Below are positions 1 to 11,280 of a DNA stretch of 64,000 nt, piece by piece. This DNA comes from Pelobates cultripes (taxonomy: Eukaryota > Chordata > Amphibia > Anura > Pelobatidae): contig OW240917.1 in NCBI GenBank assembly GCA_933207985.1, forward strand, positions 104,380,756 through 104,444,755. Direction: 5' to 3'. The position numbers and the translations under genes were made by a program. Numbering within the stretch: position 1 is the first letter of the stretch; each line of letters opens with the position of its first letter. A model generated the notes under the pieces. The model did no database searches, was not told the origin of the DNA, and saw only the letters and a program-made list of their open reading frames with translations.

Positions 1-74
1 ATTTGTCCCCCTTAACAGACTCCTCTTTGCCTTTGCTTTGTAATGACTGCCTGCTTAAAGGGGACTCTGCGCTA

Positions 75-345
75 TACACGGTCTGTACACAAATCATGCA
101 CATTGCCTCACATGTTGTGATAATAATAATAATAATGAGCCTTGACTGTTGCTTACAACATAAATTATTTTAAAAAATTTTTGGAAACATTCAAAATACA
201 ATACTTTATACACTATCTGTACACAAATCATGTACATTGCCTCACATGTTGTGATAATAATAGTACCATGCATTATACACTGTCTGTACACATATCATAT
301 ACATTGCCTCTCCTGTTGTGATAATAATCATGAGCCTTGACTATT
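75..345. repeat. Three degenerate tandem units with TGTACACAAATCATGCACATTGCC-type core
   Basis: A unit of roughly 60 bp containing 'ATACAC..TCTGTACACA..ATCAT..ACATTGCCT' followed by 'TGTTGTGATAATAAT' recurs at about 73-140, 208-262 and 274-330. The first and third are followed by the same extra block (GAGCCTTGACT.TTGC..ACAACATAAATTAT), so the larger unit is about 200 bp with one internally shortened copy. Family unknown. Confidence 0.7.
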
Positions 346-694
346 GCATACAACATAAATTATGTAAATAGCTGAAAAGGTGCAAAAATTCAAAATACAA
401 CAAATTGAATGTACTCTAGCTCCTGGCAACTTCATGACACTGAATAGAAGTGTACTATATATCTTGGCAATCTGAGTAACAGTTGGCTATATGAGCAAAT
501 TATGGAGTTCTATAAATTATTACTCTACTTATTTAATTATGCTGTGTAAATTACCCTAATATAAATCAAAATCAAGATTGATTTGAAATCTTCTGCTAGT
601 ATATTTCAGAGACATTTAATATATTGCCTCCATTAAAACTAGGGAGAATTTAGACAGTTCAGCATAGTTTAGGTTCAAGTAAGGTGACTACTCA
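346..694. other. AT-rich intronic sequence, nothing recognised
   Basis: No coding signal, terminal repeat or simple-sequence array was found. Confidence 0.6.
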
Positions 695-870
695 TAGAAT
701 GGTTTAGACATTAATGGCTGTGTGTTGAGTTATTTTAAGGGGACAACAAATTTATACTGTTATACAGGCTGTACACTTACTACTTTACATTGTAGCATAG
801 TGTCATTTCTTCAGTGTTGTTACATAAAAAAATATAATAAAATTTTTACAAAAAGGTGAGGTGTGTTTTT
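695..870 (+). mobile_element. Fragment of a Tc1-family transposon end
   Basis: The segment from GGTTTAGACATTAATGGCTG to AAAAAGGTGAGGTGTG is the reverse complement, with moderate divergence, of 22090-22290, the 3' end of the Tc1 copy at 22076. Shared blocks include ACTGTTATACAGGCTGTACA and CTTCAGTGTTGT. The terminal inverted repeat itself is lost. Confidence 0.75.
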
Positions 871-1589
871 AAATTTTTCTTTATAGAGTGTAGATTTATG
901 CGAAAGAAAATGTAAACATATATATTATAAATATATATGCTTAGTTTTTCATATATCTTTAAAATGTATCTAAAAGTAGTAAAGATTATATCATTGTATT
1001 AATAGACATAATGAAACGTGTCTAAAGGTGATATTGTTACTGGATAAGTAGAATATGAATGTAAAATTTCATGCCCAATTAGATAACTTCTTTATGCTTA
1101 ATTACATGCTCACAGCAGAGACCAAATTGGTTTTCAAAGTATCCATTTTTATTTTACTCAGCCATTATAAGTATCTCTTTTACTCTTTGTATATCTTTTT
1201 TTTTGTGTGATCTGCATATTTTTTGAAGGCCATTATATGTAACAGTTGACATCAATATTAAATATATTTTGCTTGATTTTTGCTTCAGTTTGTTCAATTT
1301 CTGCTCTTCTATTTCCTGGTAAACCAGAACAACAAGACTTTATTGGTCATTAGTGATTAAACCACAGCTGCATGATCATCTTTTTGAAATTAAAACAATT
1401 GAGACTCGTATGTCTTATGTTACTTTTTGCAATTTTAATAGTATTTTGTTTAGCAGATAGAAAATATTTGCATAGAGAATCAAGCAAACCTCTCAATTCT
1501 ATTATCAAAACGCTAATAAGTATAATGTAAAATATGTTGATATATCTTGATATTCCAATTATTTCCAATTTTTATTTTTCACAGTTTAG
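871..1589. other. AT-rich intronic sequence, nothing recognised
   Basis: Low-complexity A/T-rich sequence. The open frame at 1350-1568 on the minus strand shows no family motif and is taken as chance. Confidence 0.6.
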
Positions 1590-1848
1590 CAATGATCTGT
1601 TTTCTCCTCCTCTTTATTTCCTCAGTCTCCCTCAGTATAAAAATCTCTCCTTACACCCACTTCATTCATCCCCCATCCACATTTACATATGCCCCTCTCT
1701 GCTACACTCCCCCCTTCTCTCATCTCATGCCTTACACTCATTTTTCTACTCTCTCACTCCGACCCACAATCGATCTCATCCTAGACCCCATGCATACAAA
1801 ACCCATTCACACCTCCTGTCACTTTCTCTCCTCCTACTTCTAGCAGCT

Positions 1849-1875
1849 GGTGATGTCTCTCCCAATCTAGGGCCC
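1849..1875 (+). other. 2A-like ribosome-skipping motif, degenerate
   Basis: The frame starting at 1534 reads a leucine-rich stretch and then GDVSPNLGP. The known 2A consensus is D-(V/I)-E-x-N-P-G-P, and 2A-like sequences are known at the N-termini of some CR1/L2-type LINE proteins. Here E is S and the P of NPG is L, so activity is probably lost. The position just before the endonuclease fits the known arrangement. Confidence 0.55.
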
Positions 1876-1962
1876 TTCACATGCTCTACATAATTTAAGA
1901 CAACCAGAAACCCCACAAACCTCATCACAATACCCTGCCCTTTACCTACACTTACCAAAATT

Positions 1963-2600
1963 CAGTGTGCACTCTGGAATGCCCGCTCCATCTGCAGTAA
2001 TTTAAAATCAACAACCATACACGACTTTTTCATCTCAAACTCACTCACACTGCTTGCACTTACAGAGACCTGGCTGTCCCCCTCTGATAGCGCTACTCCT
2101 GCCTCTTTATGTTTTGGTGGGCTACAATTCTCTCACACTCCCAGACTCAACTGTAAAGGAGGTGGCGTAGGCATCCTTCTCTCCCCTCAATGTACCTTTC
2201 AACCAATCATAACTCCCCCTGCCCTATCCTTTTCTTCTTTTGAAGTTCACACTGTCCGCCTATTTAAACCCACTCCTTAAAGAATTGCTATCATCTACCG
2301 CCCCCCCGGTTATCCTAGACTATTCATTGAGCACTTTTCTTCCTGGCTTCCCCACTTCCTCTCATCTAGCACTGCTTCCCTGATACTTGGGCACTTCAAT
2401 ATCCCAATCAACAACCCCAATTGCACTGATGCCTCTCGTCTTCTCTCTGTAACCTCCTCTTTTGGCCTTACGCAATGGTCCAATTTAGCAACACATACAG
2501 CGGGAAACACTCTTGATCTTACCTTCACCACCCTCTGTACTGCCTATAATCTCTCCAATATTCCCTTTCCTCTATCTGACCACCATCTGCTGACTTTTGA
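1963..2600 (+). pseudogene. L2 endonuclease (APE-type) domain
   Basis: Read from CAG at 1963, the frame gives a Q-C-A-L-W-N-A-R-S start, T-E-T-W-L, a G-G-G-V-G-I block, Y-R-P-P-G, G-H-F-N and S-D-H-H-L-L. These are the ordered landmarks of the LINE endonuclease that nicks target DNA for reverse transcription. A TAA stop at 2278 interrupts the frame, and the GDFN catalytic motif reads GHFN, so the product would be inactive. The SDHH motif near the C-terminus is preserved. The RT region follows in another frame. Confidence 0.82.
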
Positions 2601-3077
2601 CATTGTTCAGACCCAATTGACACTGCCGTCTGAACATCACTCTCACAGAAACCTCCAATGTCTTGACCTAGAGCATTTCTCCACTAATCTCCAAACTCTC
2701 CTTTTACCTATCTCAAACCTTACCTGTCCTAGTTCTGCAACCTCCTTCTACAATTCCACCCTCTCCTCTCAACTAGACATAATGGAACCTTGTACATTTA
2801 AACTCTGAAGGCACCCCCAACAACAACCCTGGCACACCAAGCTCACTCGATACCCCAAAAATGCTCCAGAACTGCTGAACGCTGTTGGAGAAAATCTCAC
2901 TGTGCATCTGACTTTCTCCACTATAAATTTATGCTGAGCTAATGCAGCTTGGCTCTTTCCTCTGCAAAAGTTAATTACTTCAATACCCTCCTAACCACAC
3001 TCTCCTGTGAACCCAAATGACTATTTCACACATTTAGCTCTCTTCTTTGCGCTGCTGTTCCTCCTCCACCTACTAAC

Positions 3078-3644
3078 TTGGCTGCCTCAGACTTTGCAAC
3101 TCACTTCACTGACAAGATCTCTACAATCAGAGAAGAGATCTCTCATCTTTCTTCTTCCCCTTACAATACTTCCCCTAACTTCACTCCCTCTCCTGTTCTA
3201 TGTTCATTCGCACCCGCTACATTGGAAGAGGTTTCTGCTCTGCTCCAATCCTCCCGCCGCACCATCTGCTCCCTAGATCCAATTTCCTCGCATCTCATCC
3301 GTACTCTGTCTTCTTTTCTTTCTCCACCTCTCACTAAAATTCTCAATCTCTCTCTCTCCTCTGGTATATTTCCATCGCCCTTCAAACATGCAACTGTAAC
3401 CCCAATTCTAAAGAAGCCCAATCTTGACCCTAACTCCCCATCCAACTATCGTCCTATTTCGCTACTGCCTTTTGCATCCAAGATCCTTGAAAAAATTGTG
3501 TATGCAAGATTGACAGACTTCCTCGAGTCCAACTCTCTGCTAGACCCGCTTCAGTCTGGTTTCCACACTAAGCACTCTGTGGAAACGGCACTGACCAAAG
3601 TATCCAATGATCTATTTATCAATAAAGTATCAATAATCAATTAA
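3078..3644 (+). pseudogene. L2 reverse transcriptase, N-terminal part
   Basis: This 188-residue frame carries the LINE RT entry region: an L-D-P-I-S-S-H-L-I segment, then [27 protein letters not shown] and Q-S-G-F-H. These are RT motifs 0-2. Motif A onward, including YxDD, is missing; the sequence jumps to the 3' tail after about 3645. In the intact family this enzyme copies element RNA at the nicked target. One frame break separates it from the endonuclease region. Confidence 0.85.
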
Positions 3645-4104
3645 ACTGTTAATAGCTCCTGACTGATTCCTCTTCTGCAACTATCACTAGTCTAATACTA
3701 TCTTTACCTTTTTGTGTCATTTTACCCCACTCCCTCTAGCATGTAAGCTCATTGAGCAGGGCCCTCAACCCCTCTGTTCCTGTGTGTCCAACTTGTCTGG
3801 TTACAACTACATGTCTGTTCGTCCACCCATTATAAAGCGCTGCGGAATTTGATGGCGCTATATAAATAACATAATAATAATAATAATAATATCTTTGAAA
3901 GGTAGCATTTAATATATTTACAAAATATTGAAACTACATTTATTTCTGTAAGTCAAGTGTTTATATTTATTTATGTCAATCTCCAATGTATTTCTTTATT
4001 ACAGTATATTCTTGAATATTATTATTATTCTCTTAATTAACTTTCGGTGATATATGAGTCTTTAAGTCCAATTTGTCTGCCAACCTTTGAAAGAATAAAA
4101 TTGA

Positions 4105-4365
4105 AATAACACTCCAGGCACCATCACAACTTCATATGAATTATGTGGTTATGGTGCCAAGAGAAACCCCTTGCACTGGTCTTCCTTTATCACTGGTTCA
4201 ACCCCAAAGCCTTTTTAGCTCTGCACCCTGTCCTTATGCTCTTCAGACTATTGAGAGTAAACCTTGCACAGCTTTGAAAAGTAGCACCATTTATTGGCTG
4301 AGAGTGTCAGATGACACTCTAAGCCAATCATTAGCTCCCCATTCTTTAAAATGGCTTGAGAAAAA
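4105..4365. mobile_element. Fragment of a T2-type MITE-like repeat
   Basis: A short palindrome, 'CTCCAGGCACCAT.ACAACTTCATATGAATTATGTGGTTATGGTGCC', opens the segment. A related palindrome is at 12130-12185 and a related inner segment is in the MITE at 62324. The far end is missing where the LTR-like sequence starts. Confidence 0.4.
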
Positions 4366-5330
4366 TAGATATGCCTGTGGCGGACCGCCTGGCACCCCGA
4401 CTGGGTGCCCTCGCCAATCGATGCTTCCTAGGATTCCTGAGTTTTTCCAAACACTTCACCAGACACCATAACCACCGTCATCCCAGTGTTACAGCTTGGT
4501 TGGGGTCTCGCTGCCCTCCACCCACCCTGGACCCAACACCGGTATCCACCTTCCAGTGGGTAGACCTCTCCTACTCCAGCAGAATAGCTCTTACAAGAGC
4601 TAGTGCTTATAAGCCAAGTGAGTTTAGTGATAATAGCAATCCCCAGAGTGAATATAGCTGTTCCCTCCAAGCATGAGATGAGGCTCTATGTTGAGGGTGA
4701 AGGAGAACTGGATTAATGGGAGCCATACACAGCCTTTTATGTGAATCCCCATGCCAGGCATTTACCGTGACATATTCCAGGGGCATTCCCCACTGGACCT
4801 CATACAAGACTGGTTACAGCAAACATGCCAAGGACACTCCCACACATAACAGGGTAAACCCTCCCCTTTGCCTGAGAGATAGTTGAGTCAGGAACTGTAC
4901 TAAACTTAATTATCTCCAGACACAGAAAACATAAATTTTAACAACATCCTGAAAGTACCTGCAAAAACACATGGAAACCCCACAAAAGTCACATCCCGTG
5001 ATGGCTCTGATCTGGGTGAACAACATATCCAAAAATTGCCCAGATCAGTTCAGGGGTTCAGGATTTCCATGGAAGTCAAAATTTTGACTGACCGTGCACA
5101 TGGTCCTATGCCCAAAACAGTTCCAGGGAATCAGGGCTAAAGGTCGGCCTCTCTTTCTGGACAACAAAAGTATGTAAATCACACGAACAGAGCCTTTTAA
5201 AGTGAATTGGGCAAGGTATATTGTAGGACCCATAGTCATGAGGCAGGAGTCTGGCAAGCAGGCTCTTCCAGGAGCCCGTGGCAAGGTTCTGTTCACCTCA
5301 ATGCCAATCCAAGGCTTCCTTATTTAAGAG
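4366..5330 (-). mobile_element. LTR-like repeat, copy A of the Gmr1-associated LTR family
   Basis: The segment shares an ordered set of blocks with 10440-11280, 43888-44867 and the split LTR 45889-46362/52468-52876. These are a 'CTTTTATG..AATCC' block, a 'CCCTCCC(CT)TCTGCC..GGAGATAATTGAG' block, 'AATTATCTCCAGGCAC', and 'CCCAAAACAGTTCCATG'. It is read on the minus strand because the split copy is the 3' LTR of a minus-strand element. No internal coding region adjoins it, so a solo LTR is the simplest reading. Limits are approximate. Confidence 0.6.
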
Positions 5331-7813
5331 TATAAGCAGCAGGAGGATGGGGGTAGAGAAAAATGGTGCTAGATAATGAAGTTTAAGGTTAAACCATTAG
5401 TGAACACCTAAAAGTGTGCAGAGGCTATGGTTCTCCTGCCACCATAAAAACTTAATTCCAATGAGGTTGATATCGTCCCTGGAGTTTTTATTTGAATAAA
5501 ATTCTTTCAAATTTGCATATCCAGATGCTTTAGCTTTATTTAGTAAATAACTGTCTGTTTAAGTGATCATAACAAGCCTGCTTATATGGCCTAGTCTGAC
5601 TTTACTTACGTTTATATATTGTAAGAACCACAGGTATATCCAGGCAGAGCAAAAAAAGATCTTACAAAAAGCAGTGATTGTTATCAATAAAAAACAGAAA
5701 ATTAAAAACTCAGTGCATTATGGTGGTAATGTGTAGCAAAAGGATTTTGATGTCTTGCACACAATTAAGAATGATCTAAACTCAGCCATGGAAACCCGCC
5801 ATCAACTTTATTCTCAACTTTAATTGAGCACATAAAAATTTTGGAACACCTACATAGTGGCAAGCTAATTACCTTCATACATGGTGGATGTGCAATTAAG
5901 AATATGCAGGAAATACTATAGAAGAAATTCATTATAGCTCTATACAAAATTCCCACAAACTAAAATGTCGCTTTGAGAATTAAAGTATGGAAGCCCAAAT
6001 TAGTACCAAAATATGGTACATTAGTAAAATTAAAAGCTTCTGGTACATTAGTAAAATTAAAAGCTTATATTCCTGTAAAACAACATAATACTTCATTCAT
6101 TAGAATTTTGGTCAGTGGTTAATCCAAAATTCCAAATTTGTAAATGCTATGTGGACAATATCACTCAACAAATAAAATGGACAATGGACAAAACTGTGTT
6201 CTTTGATTAATGATTCAGAGTTCTCTCTTTGGCACAAAAATAAAAGATGATTTAATGGGAAAAAAAGATGATCAATGGTTAGGGGAATGTCACTAAATGT
6301 TGATTTTATCCACTGATAAAGTGAGGAGTGACCAATGTAGGGGGAAAAAGGAGCAGTAAAAATAAATAAATCTATATTTCAATATTATATATTTAACCAA
6401 TATAATGTACAAATACTAAGTATAAATCTTTTTTTACTGCACCTTTTTTTTCTTATTTGACCTGTGAACCAAATAGTACACTGCCAAATACATACATGAT
6501 ATATATTTTGCAGTGTACTGATTTGCCAATTTTAGTACCATTTTCCTTCATGTAAATAGTTATTCCTGAAATGATTAAATGGATGAAATGAGTCTGAAAT
6601 AAAATGCCACATAGGCAAAAAATATTTTTTGGAACAAATTGATTTGAATGAATTGCATTGTGTCCTTACTCAAGTGTACATAACCCCACCAATTTTTATA
6701 AACAAAATGGCACCCTCAATGCTTAACCCTATTTCTCTATCATTGCATTCTTTATTCTATAAAAAAAAGTAGTATAATAAGTTCAGTTCAGTTCAGTTCA
6801 AAAGGTTTTCCAAAGTTGGATCTTACTAGATAACTAAATGACAATACTGGTGATAGAAAGCTAGCTATTTTTCAGGTTCTAGATAACCTAGACAAATACA
6901 CAAAGAGTGGTATCAAATTCAGTAACATTTAGCAGTGCTCTTTTGTTTATTACAAAAAAGTATGCCCAATAACAATTTTAGTGGGTTTTTTAGTAAGCTA
7001 CTTACAAATCTGAAGCCTTGTCATTTTAGAACTGTGCTGGGTCAAAATGTAAAAATAAAGACTTGAAAATGTTTAAATCTAAAATCTCTCAGCCCTTCTA
7101 TTCCCCAACTGCAGCAGCAGATTTTCAGTATATTAACATTGAACTAAGTTTTTTTTTTTTTTTTTATGGTTATTAGTCAGTATATGTGTTTCCATATTTA
7201 GTTTTCAATTTACACTTTGTGAGGAAATTAAACACATAAAATTGCTTTCTCCATATTGCATTCCATTTAATTTGATTTCCTTTGCATTAATTTCCTGAGA
7301 TTGTAATCAAAATGAAATTGATAACAAAGACAGCAGTGCTGTAGTCTCTTTTTATTTTGATTTAATACAGCCCTTTGACATTGCTTGTCTAATTTTGTCT
7401 ATATCAACCCTATGGAATAAAAATTGAGTCTCTAAATCACAGCATTGTCATTCATGCTTCTTGCCTTAATTTGCCTATACATTATAGTAGGTAAATTGAA
7501 AAACTGATTATTAGGTAAAAAATAAATTAAACTGCACTATGCTGAATGGTTTGAAATAAATTGTATTGTATTTATTTCATGCCATTCAGCCTAGTGCATT
7601 TTTTATTCTACATTTTCATATTTTTGACTCACACCCACAATACTACATAGAAATATACTACAGAATAAGCATACAATTTTATAATTCTAGCATAGTATTT
7701 CACCTGCCTTCCATGTGTTTGTTATACAACACATTTAAATAATTTGCTTGCAATGGTACAAAATCTAAAATACAAACTACACTAGAAAAAAAATATTTTG
7801 AAGTAGCAACATC
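5331..7813. other. AT-rich intronic sequence without recognised elements
   Basis: Nothing was found beyond poly-A/T runs, a (GTTCA)n run at 6781-6800 and the 27-bp tandem duplication listed separately. Confidence 0.55.
6015..6068. repeat. Exact two-copy tandem duplication, 27-bp unit
   Basis: The unit GGTACATTAGTAAAATTAAA(AGCTTCT) occurs at 6015 and again at 6042 without change except at its last bases, pointing to a recent slippage event. Confidence 0.9.
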
Positions 7814-8420
7814 TGTAATCAGGGCTGGAGTGGGACAAAAATTTAGCCCAGGCAATTAAAGTCAAAGCAGCCCACTATGAGGGGTGGAGTCAGAAAGGAG
7901 GCGTGTTTATGTTAGTGTGATGCAACTTCAGAGCATCTGGTACTCTGGGGTAGAGTAAATGTCCTGTTTTTTTTTTTTTAACATAAACATGCGCTGTGTT
8001 TGCTAGTGATTTGTCTCTGGTGTTCACAATAATGGGATGCCAGAGTACAAATGTGGAACAGAACTGTTAGAGTGTGTAATGTTTATGTGTTGATGCTCCC
8101 TGTGGTGCTGTATGTGTTTGAAGGTTGCATGTGGAATTGCATGTGTGTATAGGAGACTATTTGTGTTGTAGTTTGTGTGTAATGGGGCCTGTTTGTGGTG
8201 TACTATGTGTGGGTAGGAGCTGTAGTGTGTGTTTCTGAGCTGTAAGTATTTGACTAGGGGCTGTAGTGTGTGTGTGTGTGTATATATAAGAGGGCTGTAC
8301 TGTGTGTCTCTAGGGGATGCAGGCATTGTGTGTTTCTAGGAGCTTTAGTGTGTGTATGCGTAGAGGGTTGTAGTGAACATGTGTGTATAGTTGTGGAAAT
8401 CATAGTATGTTTAGAGAGTG
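7814..8420. mobile_element. hAT-like terminal fragment followed by TG-rich low-complexity DNA
   Basis: The start, CAGGGCTGGAGTGGGACAAA, has the CAGGGC form of hAT termini. The matching right end was not found. From 8080 the sequence is G/T-rich with repeated GTAGTGTGTGT units. The frames on both strands here come from the TG repeat and are not treated as genes. Confidence 0.4.
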
Positions 8421-9149
8421 TAGTATGGCAACCTTTTAGCAGCACTGTGCCAAAATAAGATTGTAATGTTGCGTAGAGTGCCGGTACTATTCTTTTAAAT
8501 TGAGATGTGCATGTTGCAGTATTCTGCATGTGTTTCTTTTTATCCTGCATTTGCTTTGTAAGGTATTTGTGTGTATATGAGCTTTTATATTGTATATGTT
8601 TATGTGTAGTTTCATTGTGTGTGGATGGATATGTCACATTGTGTATTTGGTAGTGTGTGTATGTGTGGGGCTGTTTGGGGTTTTGCATGTGAGAGGCTGC
8701 ATGTGGGGTTGTGTGCATGTATGTGGTTTGTTAGTGGTGTTGAGTTTGTGGGGATTGTGTGTATGTTTGTGTTTGGGCTGCTCATATTATTTGTATGAGG
8801 AGAGGGTTATTCTAGAAGTGTGGGTGGCTTCCCTGGGTTCCAGTGGGGACCAGCCTGGCCAGGTACAGCTCAAGGACAGGAGCTGCAATACCAGCTGCGG
8901 CTGCTCTACTACAGTGTGGATTTCCTTTAACAAGTGCTGGGTTGAAGTGATCTGGGATCACTTCCTCTATGTGCTGCAATGCATAAATTGAGGATTGTCC
9001 TTCACCACCCTTTCTTATTAGCAGATATCTGAAGTTTCCCTGGGACCCCTGATAGGCCAGAGCCTGTTTGGTTCTAGCAGCCTTTAGTGCTGTGCAAAGA
9101 CACCTTGAGTGCTGTGCATGTCACATGTGCCATAGGTTGCCTACCCCTG
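8421..9149. mobile_element. Old copy of a hAT MITE (same family as 29227-31181)
   Basis: It aligns from GGCAACCTTTTAGCAGCACTG at its left to AGGTTGCCTACCCCTG at its right with the MITE at 29227, through the same TG-rich interior ('GGATGGATATGTCAC', 'GGGGCTGTTTGGGG', 'GGCTTCCCTGG', 'CAATGCATAAATTGAGGATTG'). Where the 29227 copy carries a 1.2-kb insertion, this copy reads straight through GTGTATATGAGCT. The left terminus is mutated. Confidence 0.85.
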
Positions 9150-9268
9150 CCCTACAAATTTATTAATCCTTAAATAGGAATGTCACGGCAAGGGTGCATA
9201 ATTTATTATTACACTATGGAATATTATCCTTTAATGAAATTTGTGTAGCAAATGGCGTAGATTGTATT

Positions 9269-10290
9269 GTTAAGGTCAAAAGGGGGTTACATCTTTTGAA
9301 TCTGGGACCCGCACAGAGGTCAGATGACAGAAGGGGTAGTATAAATGGCATAGCAATGTGAAAAGGATTTTACTATATGGATGTGAAGTAATCAATGCTC
9401 TGCAAGGTGTGAGGTTCTACACTTGGAAAAAGTCTGAATGTCTCTTCATCCATTTGGCATGTACCTTGTAAGGGATTAGTCATTCTCCTTGATATGTAAA
9501 TGTCATTAGCCTTGTCCCAGTATCATATCCAAAGGAAGGACAACAACATTCATATTTACCCCACAGAATAATAATAAAGCCTCATTTTTGTTATATTTGG
9601 AATGTGACAAGCGCCATCTTCTAACTAAGTCCAAACATGAGTGGCCTAACTTGACCATAGGGAAAGGAATTGTGGTGTCCATCCTATCGGATCACAAAGC
9701 CAGCATGCAACATATGTATAAAATGTGAAAATAATAAAAATTCATAGAGGCAATAATTATTTCTGTGGTGGGTACATAAGAGAAGATAGAACCAAATGTT
9801 TCCATTTGGATTGATCTGGGTCTGGACACAAGGGGATGGTCACTTAGTGTCTCTATAGATACGCCTTAACTCCACCGCTGGGTGAGGCGTGGTAATCCAC
9901 AGGGTATATTTCTAATGATCCTGAAGAGTGCTAGTGTACTTGCTTGGGGGTCAGAATCTAATTCTAAGTGAGTCACCATCTTTTCTTGCCAGAGACCCCC
10001 TGGACAGAAGTAAGTAATTAGGACTTCTGTATTTTATCCTTTTTGCTTTTATCTGTTTTTGGTGTAAATAATTTGTTTATCATATATGTTTATATGCACT
10101 GTGACTAATTTTTGCTCATAATAAACATTCATTTATTAAGTTCTGCCTTTGTCTAGTTAAGAATCATGTTACCTGAAGAGACTAGTTAGTATTTTTGTAA
10201 TTCCATAAATATTGCACTAAGTAATATTTGGTGGGTTTTATTGTTGATTTACCTGGGGGACCAAAGCACCCCATTTATAAATTGTCTTGG
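9269..10290 (+). mobile_element. Candidate solo retroviral-type LTR with adjoining primer-site-like motif
   Basis: The unit starts TGTTAAGG, contains an AATAAA signal near 10120, and is followed at 10290-10305 by TTGGTGGTGGCAGCG, where TGGTGGCAGCG looks like a tRNA primer binding site. No pol-like frame follows; about 150 bp later another LTR-like repeat begins. Neither target duplication nor a second LTR was found. Confidence 0.35.
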
Positions 10291-10439
10291 TGGTGGCAGC
10301 GTTAACATAGTAATAGTTATATTAATATGTTTAAGTGTGGGTGGTTTTAAAAAGGGTGATTTTGTCATTATTTCTGGTTTAGTGCAGACAAATAGTGAAT
10401 TTTAACCCTTTCACCACCACAACTACATCACGCACACTC

Positions 10440-11280
10440 TTTGAGTAGGGTGCGTTTGTGACAGGGAACACATGTACCTCGACCAAGGACCGCCTCCTAG
10501 CTAGAACAAGGGACAAACCTCAGCACTCTTGCCCTCAGTTGCCGTGGCTTGACTGGGGGTCCTGGAACCGCTCCCTCCTGGAGCCAAATGGGGAATTAGT
10601 TCAAGACACCCCCAGGCACTGGACGACACTCAGTCCTGGGAGCTCTAGTCCTTACAAGGACTTTCCCTGTTGAATCCCCTGCAAGTTGGAACATCAGACA
10701 CAGGAGTAAATCTTCTTTCCCTCCAATAACAGGATGACACACAGTTTTCGAGTGTAAGCTGGAATAGATTTTAATGGTGCCACACTTGGCCTTTTATGCA
10801 AGTCCCCAAGCAAGGGATTATGCCCACATGGACCTTGTTGGAGACAGGGACACAAATTTACAAACCAATAATAACACATTTAGAATGTAAGGCACTCCCA
10901 CACACAACACACAATCCCTCCCCTCTGCTTGGGAGATAATTGTATCAGTAACTGTACTAATTCTAATCCAATTATCTCCAAGCACAGAAAAAAACATACA
11001 TTTCTAAAAAGTCCCAAAAGTCCCCCAAAACACATCCCCACAAATGATCAGTTCAGGTTTTCAGAAATTTCCTGGTCATAATTTTGACCGAACGTGCACA
11101 TGGTCCTATGCCCAAAACAGTTCCATGAAATCAGTGCTAACAGTCGGTCAAGTTTGGTAGTCTTTTACAGGTTTCCCTGCAGGGCCCATAGTCTGTGGGC
11201 AGGAGGCTGGCAAGCAGGCTCCTCCAGGAGCTTGTGGCAAACTCACTTGGAGAGTGGAGTTTGTCACAACATGTGCTAGT
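10440..11280 (-). mobile_element. LTR-like repeat, copy B of the Gmr1-associated LTR family
   Basis: Same block order as copy A: 'CCTTTTATGCAAGTCCCC', 'CCCTCCCCTCTGCTTGGGAGATAATTG', 'AATTATCTCCAAGCACAG', 'CGTGCACATGGTCCTATGCC' and 'GGCTGGCAAGCAGGCTC'. Divergence from copy A is substantial. No attached coding region was seen. Confidence 0.6.

Larger units (their letters stand above)
1590..3895 (+). mobile_element. L2-clade non-LTR retrotransposon, internally deleted
   Basis: In order the element has a pyrimidine-rich 5' part, a hydrophobic leader with a 2A-like motif (1849-1875), an apurinic-type endonuclease region (1963-2600), a partial reverse transcriptase (3078-3644) and a typical L2 3' end. 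That end contains 'GAGCAGGGCCCTC', 'GCGCTGCGGAAT..GGCGCTATATAAATAA' and an (AAT)n tail at about 3870-3892. Sequence coding for the catalytic RT core (YxDD) and C-terminus is missing between about 3645 and 3690, so the copy is dead. The 5' limit is approximate. Confidence 0.88.

Noticed and set aside
8024..8991. Frames of 100-154 codons on both strands
   Set aside because: They are products of TG/CA-rich low-complexity DNA within hAT-like repeats; His/Thr- or Cys/Val-rich translations on opposite strands are mirror effects.
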